Below are positions 34,956-46,248 of a stretch of 64,000 nt of DNA, in pieces. Under the pieces are notes generated by a model. It searched no databases, was not told the origin of the DNA, and saw only the letters and a list, made by a program, of their open reading frames with translations. Position 1 is the first letter of the stretch. Each line of letters opens with the position of its first letter. Position numbers and translations under genes: made by a program. The stretch comes from Pseudo-nitzschia pungens (taxonomy: Eukaryota > Bacillariophyta > Bacillariophyceae > Bacillariales > Bacillariaceae). The stretch lies in NCBI GenBank assembly GCA_037355855.1, contig CM074766.1:682001-746000 (forward strand), in the 5' to 3' direction.

Positions 34956-35418
34956 AGAGTGTGTCGTCAAGGTTTCCGCTCAGCGAAAGTATAAGCAATA
35001 ATTAGTTAGCAACGAACGGGGCGAGGAAATGCTCTGTCCAGAAATCCAAAATTTCCGGGGAACCACAGATTTCTGCCACTACACCCAGAACATGAGTAAG
35101 ATATTCCGATCGGACACTATTGCAATAATTACATCCATTCTACGGCAAACCAAGCGAAGATCTAACAACAGTGTATCCAAGATGCATAAAAGAATCTTTT
35201 CCAAATAGAATGTAATAATAGCAATCAAACTATTAATGATTTCTAGTTCCCTCATTCGGAATGAAGCAATGTTTCCCATGTACCATCCTCTCTTTGCTCC
35301 GGTCGGCACACAATCTGTATCGATGTACCATTTTTTTTTTAGTCAAAATAGATCGATGCACCTGCTTTGATTCTATTGTTCGTCCCCGCGTGCGTGCGTC
35401 ACCACCCCGTGACTACTA
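34956..35418. other. Convergent intergenic spacer
   Basis: Lies between the 3' ends of the 1068-residue gene and the minus-strand gene at 35.4-37.8 kb. AT-rich, with a T10 run near 35331. No gene recognised. Confidence 0.5.
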
Positions 35419-37757
35419 CTACCTCGAAGAAACAATGTCCACCAGGGATTCCCGGAGGACCATGAACAAAAGATCTCGCTCGTCCCCGATCAGGCGGTTC
35501 AGCAACAGGGGCTTGGTCTGACAGCGGGCCAGCACGCGGGGAGCCAGCTTGGCCGCGCCCATCGGAACCGGAGGAAGATTGTTAGGCGCATCACCATCGG
35601 CACCGTGGTTGGCAGCCACGGTGCCCTCCCGAACGGCGGGTTGGAGGCCGCGCTCCCCGACGCCCCGGAGAGCCTCGAGGCTCCGCTTCAGGACGAGGCA
35701 GAAACTTAGGGCCGAGGATCGGACCGCAAAGTCTCGAAAGTCGGAAGTCGAACGATTCGGATTCGGATTCGAAGTGGGATTCGCAGTGTTGTTGTTGGTG
35801 TTGTTGTTGTTGGTGGTGTTCCAAGTGCCTGGTGCGAAGCGTCTTGGCGCACGGGAATGCCCACCGGTGTGTCGGGTTCTTGTAGTCACCGAGTGGTGGT
35901 TGCGAGCGCGACTCCGGAGCAAACACCACAGGTTGTCCTCCCCTGTTGCTAGAGCAGTGTTCGCAAATGTGGCCTTTATGAGGCTCCGGAATGAGTCTTC
36001 CGGCACGTGGAAGATTTCCCCGGGAAGTTGCTGCATTCCATATAATTCGTTGGTCCGGGACAGGATCCTTCCGAGGGCCTCTACGGCACCGGGGGTCAGC
36101 GTGCAGCGGAACCAACTATGTTGGTCGTCCCGATGGCGATGAAGAGAGCGGTCGGCGTTGCGATGGTTGTAGGGATCAACGGTGGGATGGTTGTTCTGGT
36201 CAAAAGTGTACAACATGTTCAGCCTGGGAGCAAAACTCGCGACCTCGAAGATGGTCGACGAGACGGAGTTTGTCTTCGGATCGTGGATGTAGACTTCTTC
36301 GAGTCCCCTTGGGTGAAAACAACCGCACGGATCCGTGTCCCTGTCCCTGTCCCTGTCCGTACCCATGGTTGCTGGTGGTCGCGGCCATTCCATGGAGTGG
36401 TCCCGGTCCATGACACAGTTTCGGACCCGGAGAATCGTCAGTTTCTCGGTTCTCCACGAGGACGTCTCCTCGACCGCAAACGCGCGAAACACGTCTTCCA
36501 GCTCGAGGGCGACCACCGGGAGACGCGGATTCCGATCACTGCGCAAGGCTTCGCTTTCGTTCGAACCAGAATCCGGCAAGGGTCGTTGAAGGACCGAACG
36601 AGGATTGTCCTCAAAGCGTGACAAGGGCAATCGAGGGATTTCTATCCCTTCGAGAAAGGAGGAAAGCAAATCCTCTTCCCTCTGGGGGAAAGGCACCCCC
36701 TCCGGTTCCGGTTCCGGTTCCGTGGGATCGTTGTCCGGAGCCCAGGGTCTGGCCTCCCCGTTGCGAGTCAGGTAGTCGTACGAAGCCCAGGGTCTGGCCT
36801 CCCAGTTGCGCGAAAGCCAGGGTATGGCCTCCCTGTTGCGCGAAGCCCAGGGTCTGGCCTCCCCGTTGCGATTCGGGTAGTCGTTCGACCGCCGGGTGCG
36901 GAAGCCGTTCCGTGGACGGACGAGAAGATCTCCCCGCCGTAGAACGGGTACCGGCTCCGAATCCCTCCAGCACCAATTCTGTTGCGTTCCCGGACAGCTT
37001 GGCGATCAGGGACAAGAGGCATGGCTAGGAGCTTGTCGGCGAAACCGCCACCCGGGCTTGCAGAGTCCTCCGAGAATGCGGGGGACAGCGGCCGCTGATG
37101 CAGCGGAACGAGGAGCGAAAATGGCTCGCGGTCAGCGGAGTTCCGGAGAGGACCGAGGGGTTCGGAGGCTACGACCAGTTCGAAGTAACCATCGCTTGAG
37201 GGAAACCCGACACACGGGTCTACTATTTCCGGGTTGCGTGGTTGGTAGTCCCAGGACAGGCGGAGGCGCCGGGGGGGATCGCCTTTTTGTTCCGGCGGAA
37301 GGGTGTCCAGCAGGTCTCGGAAATGCGACTCGTACTTGAGGGGGGTATGGGTCTCCGGGATGTGCAAGGGTGACAACTTTTCGGTGAGAATCGAATCCTG
37401 CCGGAGCTTGGCATACCAAAAGGCAGCCTCTCGAATCAATTCGTCGATCGAAGAGGTGGCAGTCTTTCTATTGCATCCATCGGGATTGTAATCTTTGTCG
37501 GGATCTTTGTCGGGATCGTTAGCGTTAGCGTTAGCGTTAGCGTCAGCGTTACAGTCGTGCTCACTGCCATAGCCATCTCGAAAGCCCCGAATACTGTCGT
37601 CCCGGCGATGCTCTCGCTTGCATTCTTCGGTCGTGGTTTTCGTCCTGATGAGACTCCGCGTTATGTTTCGATTGGCAGCAGAGCGAGGCACGTAAAATGA
37701 GCGCTGGGCAGTGGGTGACTTTCGTTCGAAATCTCTGTGGTTCATCGAGTTGTTCAT
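35419..37757 (-). CDS. Unknown gene in two frames, probably one locus with a frame change
   Basis: The upstream frame (37757-36768, 329 codons) has a basic N terminus, an (AN)4-DPDKDPDKD low-complexity tract, and a protein-like core (IREAAFWYAKLRQDS, SWDYQPRNPEIVDPCVGFP, FSLLVPLHQRPLSP). The downstream frame is open from about 36997 to 35419 and continues with EDLLSSFLEGIEIPRLPL, FRCTLTPGAVEALGRILS and a C-terminal LLNRLIGDERDLLFMVLRES. The frames overlap across a GC-rich minisatellite (36760-36890, unit around GGAGGCCAGACCCTGGGC). In the downstream frame this reads GEARPWASRN without stops. No intron of credible size fits, so a one-base assembly error or a true frameshift near 36.9-37.0 kb is likely; two separate genes remain possible. 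No family recognised. Confidence 0.5.
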
Positions 37758-39503
37758 TGTACGATACGACCTAGTTGGTTTTCCCTTTCTTCTGTTTGTA
37801 TTGTATTCACATTCGGAACAGGGCGAGAAGAATATTATTATGTAAAATGCGTCCCGGGTAATTGCTGAATTGCTGCCTTTCGTTCGAAATGGCTAGAATG
37901 ACAAAAAAAATCAAAACGATTCCCAGGTCATGATCTTGGAAAGATAAGAACAATTACTACAAGCACTACGAAGCAAAATGTCAATCAAAAAACGTCAACA
38001 CACTCGAAACCTGACGGGGAACGGGGAAGGGTAGATTCCAGCAAACACGAATCAAAATCAATCGCAATCAATCTACCGAAACGAGTTCGTAATCGATAAA
38101 TTACGGTACGAGTAATTAGAGTCTTATCCCATCCACTTATTTTTAATGTGGAATTCGGAACCGAGCGGAACCGAGAGGGCAATTTCGTGACAGTTTATGG
38201 CTTGCGAAGACATCCTGCTGTAAGCATGCGAGAACGTTCGAGCACGAGTAACCTTTCAATTAACTTAAGTTACTTATTCGTGCCATAACATTCGTTCCAT
38301 AACATTCGACTCACTCCACAACATTGCATGGAACATTCTGTACATTTTTTGGTTCGTTATCATTTTTTTTTGTCGATCAGTACCATCGTAGCTCGTACCG
38401 AATGCATTCGTGTTTGCTGTTGTTGATAACCATCCGAGTTTCGAATTCTTTGGGAAGCCCATGATGTATTTTTTTGTATTTTGTCAATTGACTATACCAT
38501 ACGGTAAACCTTAGTTCTCGTACCGGTAGGTAAACCTTATCTCGTACAGGGGTCGACCCCTGATCTCGTATTACTTCGTACATATCGTTGTTAGGATGAA
38601 TCCCGAATAGCTAGTGAATCACTCTCCACAGATTTTGAGATTTGTGAGTCCCGAGTTACTCGTAACTCGAAACTCGTTACTACGTGATCCGAATCAATCA
38701 ATCAAAAATCATCGTGCGTGGCCACATCTTGCCCATTATTCCATAAGTAGGCTGCGACGCAATCCCGATCTACCGCCATCACACATTCAACGAGAATTGT
38801 GATTACGGCACTTCGTCGTTCTTCTGACGAAACCACCTCGCTGAACACGAGGTGTCTCGTCCGATTACAAGGTACGGTAATTTACCCGCGACGTAATCTT
38901 ACCTTCGCCTCGTCTACCGAAGCAGAAACAGAGTCCTTGGAACACTCGACAGCAGCTGACAGCATGTCAATCGAGCGAAAACAATTGTTGTCAATACTCT
39001 AACAGTTGGTCTACGTCGGACGGTATCTTACGCATCTCTGAATTCGAAAGAATTTTTTTCTGCATACCGATCACTTTCATTATTATTTCTTGTCCCGGGT
39101 TGCATTGCATCGAAGCTGCCCTTCACTGGTGTTGGTAAAATCGAAACACGAAGCCAACCTCCCTCCATCGTACCGGTTTGTATCGGCGGGCCCCGGGTTT
39201 CGAAGAACAATCAGTCGCTCTTGGTGTAAATCGAAAGAAGTTGAGGAAACGCAAACATCCGCACAAAAAAGTACTGTACCGGTACTAATCAACGACAGAC
39301 AGCAGGCAGTTGGACGAAACCAAGCATCTGCGCAAAGCAAGCAGTCAAACTGTAATATACACAGTATATATTATACATATAGCATCAGAATGATCCGAAA
39401 CCAATCCTCGCTGAGTCCGCGTTTGGGTCGCCAACGGCAACGGCAACGGCAACGACGACGATCGGAAGAGAAGAAATCTTGCACCCCGGCAACCCTTCCA
39501 TCC
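37758..39503. other. Divergent intergenic region with TATA-like stretch
   Basis: Lies between the start of the minus-strand unknown gene and the plus-strand plastid protein gene. GTAAACCTTA and TACCGGTAGG words occur at 38510-38540. A TATATATTATACATATA stretch at 39365-39381 lies about 120 bp before the chosen start of the next gene and is a candidate TATA element. No other feature seen. Confidence 0.45.
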
Positions 39504-40695
39504 ATGAACGGGGTGGCCATCCTGCTGCTGCTAGTGGCGTTGTGCTCGTGCGCGACACGGTGCTCGTCGTTCCAAACGGGCGGACCGATCTTGCGTGTGC
39601 AGAGGACGGCGGGACGCGTCGGCAACCCCTTGCAGCACCGGGCATCGGTGGCGGTTATGGCCGTTGATGAATCGCAGAAAGGAGGAGACCAAGACCGCGA
39701 CGACGAACGGGTAAGCGACGACCACTGTGATGATGATGACGATGACGATGAAAATGATGACGACGACGACGAGGCGGGGAACGACTCGCCGTCGTCGTCT
39801 CAAACGCCGGAAGGAAAGCAATCGGTGCAGTCCTCCCTGACGAACCTTGCGTTTGACGACGTTGCCGAATCTCCAGCCCCACCGTTGAATTACCAAAAGT
39901 ATTTGACAATGCAGGTCGGTAGCTAGCTTCGTGGCGTTTCCTTTCGTTTCCTTTTCTTTCGTTGCTTTGCATTGCATTGAGCGGCCGGAGCTTTCGGGTG
40001 GCTCGTTTGTTGTTTTGGCTCCTGCTTTCGTTCTGTGGTTTTGCGCCTGCATGTGATTATGATTATCATTGGTTTTTGGAACGAAAGCACCACGCCACGA
40101 GCACCAAACCGACCGGCCTGCATTCGTTCGACGTGGTTCTGACCCTCCCATTCTCTTTGATGTCGCAACCGTTCTTTCGTTCTCCTTCCTTCCCTGCCAT
40201 CGTCTGCAGAAAAAGAGAGTCCCGATCACCATCCGGTACTCGGCGGAATCGGGCCTCAAGCCCTACTACCTCACCGTCGCCAAGCGGGTCAAGGACGCCT
40301 ACCCCGACGTGTTCATCGAGCGCGTCGAGATCGACGACGGTCCCACGGACAACGCCGGAGATCCCTCCCACCCGGGGGGGACCTTCGAGGTGATCGTGGA
40401 CGGCAAGCTGGTGGTCCGCACCCGAAAGGTCAGCGGCTCTCAGCGCGGCTGCGTCGTCTTTGTCAGCATGTCCGAGATGGACGCGGCCATCACCCGGGCC
40501 CGCAAGCGCCGGCGGCCCTCCACGGTCTACGGGGAGCACGGGATGGACGCCTCCTACGACGCCCTCGACGGCAAGGACCGGATGGTCAAGGCACGCCTGG
40601 AGGCCCTGAAACAAAAGGCGACGGAACTCCAGCGGACGGCGCAGCGGCTGGACGAATACGCGTCGGCGTCGGCGTCGGCAACCGCCGACGAGTGA
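39504..40695 (+). CDS. Probable plastid-targeted Rdx/SelW-like domain protein lacking the redox CxxC/U
   Basis: Two exons, 39504-39914 and 40210-40695, with a 295-bp GT-AG intron in phase 0 (YLTMQ-KKRVPITI), giving 298 residues. The start at 39504 gives a short N region and a hydrophobic core (VAILLLLVALCSCA) followed by CSSFQTGG, resembling the S-F step of diatom plastid presequences. An upstream in-frame ATG at 39390 would add 38 basic residues. An Asp/Glu linker follows. The second exon matches the Rdx (SelW/SelT) thioredoxin-like fold: ITIRYSAESGLKPYYLTVAK, an FEVIVDGKLVVRTRK hairpin, and a C-terminal helix MSEMDAAITRARKRR. The usual YCxxC or YCxxU is YSAES here, so both redox positions are Ser. 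Function unknown; a binding rather than redox role is inference. Confidence 0.7.
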
Positions 40696-41619
40696 GCGGC
40701 GCCGGGGAGTCCGGATGTCATTCGCCCGCATCCGTCGAACGGAACGACGATTGCGCGTACTCGCAGCGAACAGCGCGACGGAATGGCAGCAGCAGAAACG
40801 GCGACTGCGCTACGAAAAGTGGCGATCAAAAACCCCGCGAAACATAACAAATGAGTGCATGCATCGGAAAGAATCCAACTCGGCAATATGGAAATGATTT
40901 CTGTGTCGCTATCGCTGAACCTCTAAATTGACCACTCGCTGCATTCTATCAAACAATTATACGAAGCAATTACTAGAAACCGCTTTTTCCAACCAGTTCC
41001 GGTGAAATTCGATCCCGACATAGAGTAGGAAAGAAAATCGCGTCTGTTGGTTGCGCATCACAACGAACTCGTAGGAGTGCGTCTTGACAATAGAGCTAAT
41101 TTTGTGTCGTGATCTTTTTACGATTTATGAGTGGTTGTCTCTGTTCTTTCTAGCTCCGTAGCATTCGGTCAAGTTCCTATCTTTTAGGACTTTGCACTAC
41201 ACAAAGGATCCAATAGGAGCGATTTCGTGGATATTTGTATTTCGGAGTTCCACCAAACGCAACCTATCCCGTCTAAACTTTCCACGTCCGGACACGTCCC
41301 CATCGAATCGAGTGTACGCAACAAAAGGTTCGAGAACTACTTCTCGCCACGCCGATAGCAGTTGTTGTACGTTGCCCGTCCCGCTACACGTACGCGACGA
41401 AGTTTCCAAGCGCGAAACCCATCAATTGAAATCCATCCATGCACCTCGTGGGCAGAAGTTGTCAATTCTGGATTCGACCAGCATTTCAATGTAGTCAAGC
41501 ATTTCTATTATTTCACATTCCTTGAGAGTCGGTGATATCGTTGTCACCCTTTCCGCAGCGGCTGCCCACGCAGCATCGTGGAGCTAAACAATAGTTGCAG
41601 CACTTCGCTTCTTTAACTG
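40696..41619. other. Convergent intergenic spacer
   Basis: Between the 3' ends of the Rdx-like gene and the small acylated-protein gene. The open frame 41192-41494 has no recognisable features. No RNA gene or repeat seen. Confidence 0.45.
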
Positions 41620-42033
41620 TCATTCCGAGGCCTGTCTCGGTCTTGGACTAGTGTCACCGCGATCGACCTGTCGCAAGCATTTTCGTATGTTTTGGAGACT
41701 CCCCGGGGTCATTCCCAGATATCCCTCGCTGGTGTCCTTTCCCTTGATTTTACAACGCAGATTCTGCAATGCAAGGCGTTTTTTCTTTTCTCGCCGGGCA
41801 ATGTCGGGGTCTTCCACGCGACGCAGACCCTTCCGGACGTCTCGGCACTCCTGCATCGTCTTGTACAGACTTTTGTCTTTGTAGCCATGCACGATTGTGG
41901 CCTTGACCGGAGGCGATCGCATCCCTTCGCGATTGTGGACGGAGTTCTCCTTCTCCGAATTCTCCGAAGAGTCGGTTTCGCATGTTGCCACGATTCCGTA
42001 CTCCTCGCCAAAGCAAGAATAGCAGCCTCCCAT
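41620..42033 (-). CDS. Small protein with MGGC..C N-terminal acylation motif (137 aa)
   Basis: The chosen start at 42033 gives MGGCYSCFGEE: Gly2 suits N-myristoylation and Cys4/Cys7 suit palmitoylation, so a peripheral membrane protein is likely. The remainder is charged and helical (SLYKTMQECRDVRKGLRRV, IARREKKKRLALQNLRCK) and ends with TPGSLQNIRKCLRQVDRGD. The frame is open further upstream to 42288, but that part reads as non-coding. No family recognised. The N-terminal motif decides the start. Confidence 0.6.
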   Translation of the reverse strand: MGGCYSCFGEEYGIVATCETDSSENSEKENSVHNREGMRSPPVKATIVHGYKDKSLYKTMQECRDVRKGLRRVEDPDIARREKKKRLALQNLRCKIKGKDTSEGYLGMTPGSLQNIRKCLRQVDRGDTSPRPRQASE

Positions 42034-43644
42034 TTTTGTCTCCTTCTTTTCTGCAGGAAACCAAAGCTCTGTAACAGGAGGAGATGCAGTACCGAAGCAA
42101 CGGCAGTAGCAAAGGGATCGAACCCAGAATGAGTAATGTTTTATACCGTACTCGTACTGTGCGTTTGACAGGGGAGAACTTTTTGTCAAATAAGAGAAGT
42201 GCGAGTATCCTTCAGAAATGATAATACTGATGGCCCCGTTGATTCCTGATTGATTCTCTGCAAGAGAAAAGTCGATGCCGGAATGCAATTTCGTATTCTT
42301 AGTACGAGTAAGGTCTTACGAGTACGAATTACGTATTCACTACAACACGGTATCACCTGCCTCTTTTTTGTTCAGATCGAGACAGAAACTAAGAGTACGA
42401 GTATGTACCAGTAAGGCTTACGTATCCGTTTTGAATTTTGAAAAATACCTTTCTCTCCTGATGGCTTATATCGTCACAATAACGTTCCTTACCGACAGCG
42501 CGCGCACGGTACGTAGAAAGCATGCCCTGCCAACTGTATCTTCGGTTTTCCATGTTTCATCTCACAATTATCGTGCGTCATACGGATTGTATCAGAAATC
42601 GGATATCTTGTTTATATCCAAGGGGAGTGAGTCAAATGCATAGTACTAGTTCTGATCGGTTGACGCGATAGAGGTGCGGATCGGATTGCGATAGAGGTGC
42701 AGATCGGTTTGCAATAGAGGTGCAGATCGGATTGCGATAGAGGTGCGGATTGGTTGACGCAATAGAGGTGCGGATTGGTTTGCAATAGAGGTGCGGATCG
42801 GTTTGCAATAGAGGTGAAATACGTAGTAATAATAATAATCATAATCATATACGTACTTGTTCTCGTACGAAGTCGGGTATTCCTCATTCTAAGCTCTAGT
42901 AGTAGTATTGATTGATACATCCAAGAATTATTACGAATTTCTTAGACAGCACCTTAGCTCAACAATCACCAACGATAACTGAAATGCGGCGGACAGGAAA
43001 GAATGTTCAAAAAGTCACAACCGCTCTGTTCCAATTCGACTGATTTTCGTCTTTGCTGATATGGAAACCATCGTAACTATCATCATCATCATCATCATCA
43101 TCAACAACAACAAAAACAAACTATACTGTAGAGTTGTTGTTCATTGTCGTCATTGCTTTCAGGGGTCCCTGATTGCTTTCCCTCGGTGTATTCCCGGATT
43201 GCACAAACGAGATCGACACCCTTCTTTAACACCATCAACGGTTGACAGTTGGAGGAGATGTATTTGAGCCGAGCACCCAAGGCAGAGAAGGATCCCTACC
43301 GTGCTGTGGTCGTCGTCACAGTATGGTTAGATTCGGAGCATACAGCAGAATCGCATTCTTGCATTGGTTTTTTCTTACTAGTGCATTGGATCGGTGCGTG
43401 GATCAGTCTCGATAAGATCAGCTTCCGCTCCCGCGGATCTGGTTCACTTCCGGGGATAATCCAGTGTGGGTCCAACAGACAAAATCCAAGCGACCCAATA
43501 CCCGAACGATTCATTGGTATCAGGGCGACTAGTTTTCTAGCGCGACGATCTAGTATCTACGAGTGATGTTTAAGATATTCTTAAGTTTCAAAATTGTCTT
43601 TATAATATTGCATACGAGGCTCCTTTCCAACAAGAAGTAGTACA
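42034..43644. other. Intergenic region upstream of the permuted tRNA
   Basis: No protein gene recognised. Contains GTACGAGTAC-type words at 42300-42420, a 24-bp minisatellite at 42660-42815, an ATC run near 43080, and an open frame at 43249-43566 that does not look coding. Confidence 0.45.
42660..42815. repeat. Minisatellite, about 7 copies of a 23-25 bp unit
   Basis: The unit GCAATAGAGGTGCGGATCGG plus TTT or ATT is repeated about seven times with substitutions (GCGATAG/GCAATAG, GCAGATC/GCGGATT). Two copies carry GACGC in place of TTGC. Confidence 0.88.
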
Positions 43645-43721
43645 TCAGAAGATTTCGGGTTCGATTCCCGGGAGGGTTTAGTGTGACCCTTTGGCCCAAC
43701 GGTAAGGCGTCTGACTACGAA
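43645..43721 (+). tRNA. Circularly permuted tRNA-Arg(ACG) gene
   Basis: The 3' half (43645-43679) lies upstream of the 5' half (43685-43721), with AGTGT between. 3' half: anticodon-stem strand TCAGA, variable AGATT, T arm TCGGG-TTCGATT-CCCGG, acceptor strand GAGGGTT. 5' half: acceptor strand GACCCTT, TG, D arm GCCC-AACGGTA-AGGC, G26, stem TCTGA, loop CTACGAA with anticodon ACG. The acceptor strands pair 7 of 7, with G-U at the first and last pair; TCTGA pairs with TCAGA. The B box GGTTCGATTCC is perfect and precedes the A box TGGCCCAACGG, the reverse of a normal tRNA. No second 3' half was seen downstream, where a T5 run follows at once. Permuted tRNAs are known in red and green algae; they mature by end-joining, splicing and new end cleavage. 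Discriminator T73 is unusual. Confidence 0.82.
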
Positions 43722-43724
43722 TGG

Positions 43725-43729
43725 TTTTT
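43725..43729 (+). terminator. RNA polymerase III T-run terminator of the permuted tRNA
   Basis: TTTTT begins 3 nt after the last base of the 5' half. This placement fits a transcript that starts upstream of the 3' half and ends after the 5' half. Confidence 0.75.
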
Positions 43730-45286
43730 GCTGACTTTGTATGTTGAATGGAGGACACTACGCATGATTTTTGGTTCCGTAATCTTACCGTAATTACGAC
43801 GGACTCACTTTCATCTTCTTGTTACAGTTTGTCGTCGCTGATTCATTCTTAATTTGAATCATCAACGAACGACAATATCCAACCCGTCCACCGATAGGAC
43901 GGATTGATGATTGATTGATTCGATTCAGTGTGACGTTGGTCGACGAAAATAGTGCCCAAGATCCACCAAAAATTCTATTGGCTTAGGTAAGGTTAATTAA
44001 ACATTCAACAATCGAAACTATGGAAGTATCTCAACTTTGTTTCCGTTGCACACTCTTCGCAAATTTTAGTTTCCGGGGCTATGATTGCGAGTTGAAACCT
44101 CCCTTTGCACGCGCACTCTAGCATGCAACGGAATGAATGAATGAATCATCGAGATGATTGATTCCTTTGGCGTCGGTTCACGACTTGGATACCCGTGCAC
44201 CCCACCAATCGGTTCAAATGCTAAGGATAGATACGAACCAGAAGGGTCTGCGAGAAAATCGTTCCACTTTTGAGATGAAAACTCATTCCAATGGCTCCGG
44301 CAATGAAATCCCACATCCCCCCGCGAGCTAGCTAGGGAGAACCCTTCACCGCGAATCGAATCCGGTTTGTCACTGAAAAGTGTCGCGATAGTTTTTGCGC
44401 GGAATACTTGTAGTGCAAAAACAGAAATCCGAAACGCACGTTGATGAGATGCCGTTCGATGATGTGACGCAAAAGCGCGGTAGGTAAGATTACGGTATTG
44501 CACGAGGAATTGCACGAGTAAGCCTGAATTACTTGCATGTGCAAGTAATCTTACCGTGCACCCTACCGACAGTAACCTTACCGTATGATACAATACCGTA
44601 TTACGTACCAGTAAAGGATCGATCGACCGTCGAACCCATTTTCGGATTGAGAGCGAGCAACAATCAACGAGTTGTTTTTTTTTGTGTTGATTGATTGAGT
44701 TGTCTGCGCGGATTGATTTTTTTGTTTTTGTTTTGGTGATGATTGAGCTGCATTCCGTTCGTTCCTCCGAAGGTCGACATCCCACTACGTACTCGTAGTA
44801 AGGTTTTACCCGTACGAGCACAAACATACCGCACGGTTCCAGAAGCCAGCTGCGTCTGGATTATTTGTATTTACCCAGAGGCATCACCGACTCTTGCAAT
44901 CGCGATCGGCCAAAAGCCTTGGAGGACGACCAACAACATTAACTGATACATTTTATAGATAGAGACAGGGACAGAGACAAAATTGATTGGTCTGCCGTAT
45001 TTGGTTCTTTCGTGCAAATTGGAATTCAAATTGGAATTGAACTTGGAATTGAACTTGGAACTGGAATTTGATTTGTCGGGTTGCGGACAGAAAAAGAGAG
45101 ACGAGCGCTTGGATCCAAGTCCGCGTTTCCGAGCAGCTGCCAGAATCCCATCAGCGGAAACCTACCCACCGGTGAATCAGCGTGCGCGCTTGTCCGTCCG
45201 CGTTGCAGAAGAGTGCCATTCCGCCGGTCCCTGCCGAGGCCGTCCGGTCCGTCGAACCAAAACCGAAACCGCGGTTTTCGCCGCAA
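43730..45286. other. Intergenic region upstream of the TBC gene
   Basis: No gene accepted. A 253-codon open frame on the minus strand (44827-44066) lacks recognisable domains and spans repeat words. GTAAGATTAC/GTAATCTTAC and GTAACCTTACC words cluster at 44480-44590. Three GGAATTGAACTT-like repeats at 45020-45065 precede the TBC gene. Confidence 0.45.
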
Positions 45287-46214
45287 ATGCTGCCCGAACA
45301 AAAGGAGGAGGAGACCATCATCATGAGTCACCCGCTGGTAGGCGAATCGCAACCGGGCGGAGGAAATCCACGCGGCAGCGGCAGCGGCAACGAGAACGCG
45401 ACGAGCGGTGGGGAATGGGTCGATGTTTCCGCCGAGGTTTCCGAAGAAACCGCGGCGAGGGACCCGGATTCGCGGCCGGGATCCAAGGAACCATCCCCGC
45501 GGTGCACTCCACAGCAGCAACAGCAACAGCAGCAGCAGCAACAGCAGGATCTGGTTTCTCTCGACGAATGTTTGTACGGGCCATCGAGGCGGAGTCCGTT
45601 CATTCCGGAAGACAGACGAAGCGGATTCGGCGACGGCAACGAGCACAAGAACGACGAACAAGACGACGAACACGACGACGAACACGACAATTCCCATTCC
45701 CATTCCCATTCCCATTCCGGGGAGGACTCCGGCAATCCCCACCGACGACTCGATTGCCACGACATCGACGTGGCCCTCCTGCGGAAGCTCTGCAGCCAGG
45801 GGGGAGGAATCCCCGACGAGGACGACGACTGCAACGGGGAAAACAACCGGGGGGTCTGCCACCGGGCGATCGCCTGGAGGATCCTGCTGGAGCAACTGCC
45901 GGTCTCGGACATTTTCGCGACGTGGCCCGAGACGGTCCCGGCCCAGCGGCGGCTCTACAACGAGCTGGTGGAGCAATACATGGACCGGGCCAACGACCAC
46001 GGGCGCTATCTCAAGGACGGCTGCTTCGGCGGGCGGGACGGAAGCCGCAGGGGCGCGCGCGACGAGGACGACGACGATGATGATGATGATGATGATGATG
46101 ATCCCCACCGAACCGATAAAGGGGACGTTGCGGCGGCGGAGAGCGCGGACGAGAGCGAGAGCGGTGGCAATGGCAATGGCAATGGTGGCGGCGGCGGCGA
46201 CGGCAACGGCAATT

Positions 46215-46248
<34 letters not shown>

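Noticed and set aside
44066..44827. 253-codon minus-strand frame
   Set aside because: No recognisable domain, composition like translated spacer, and it spans intergenic repeat words.
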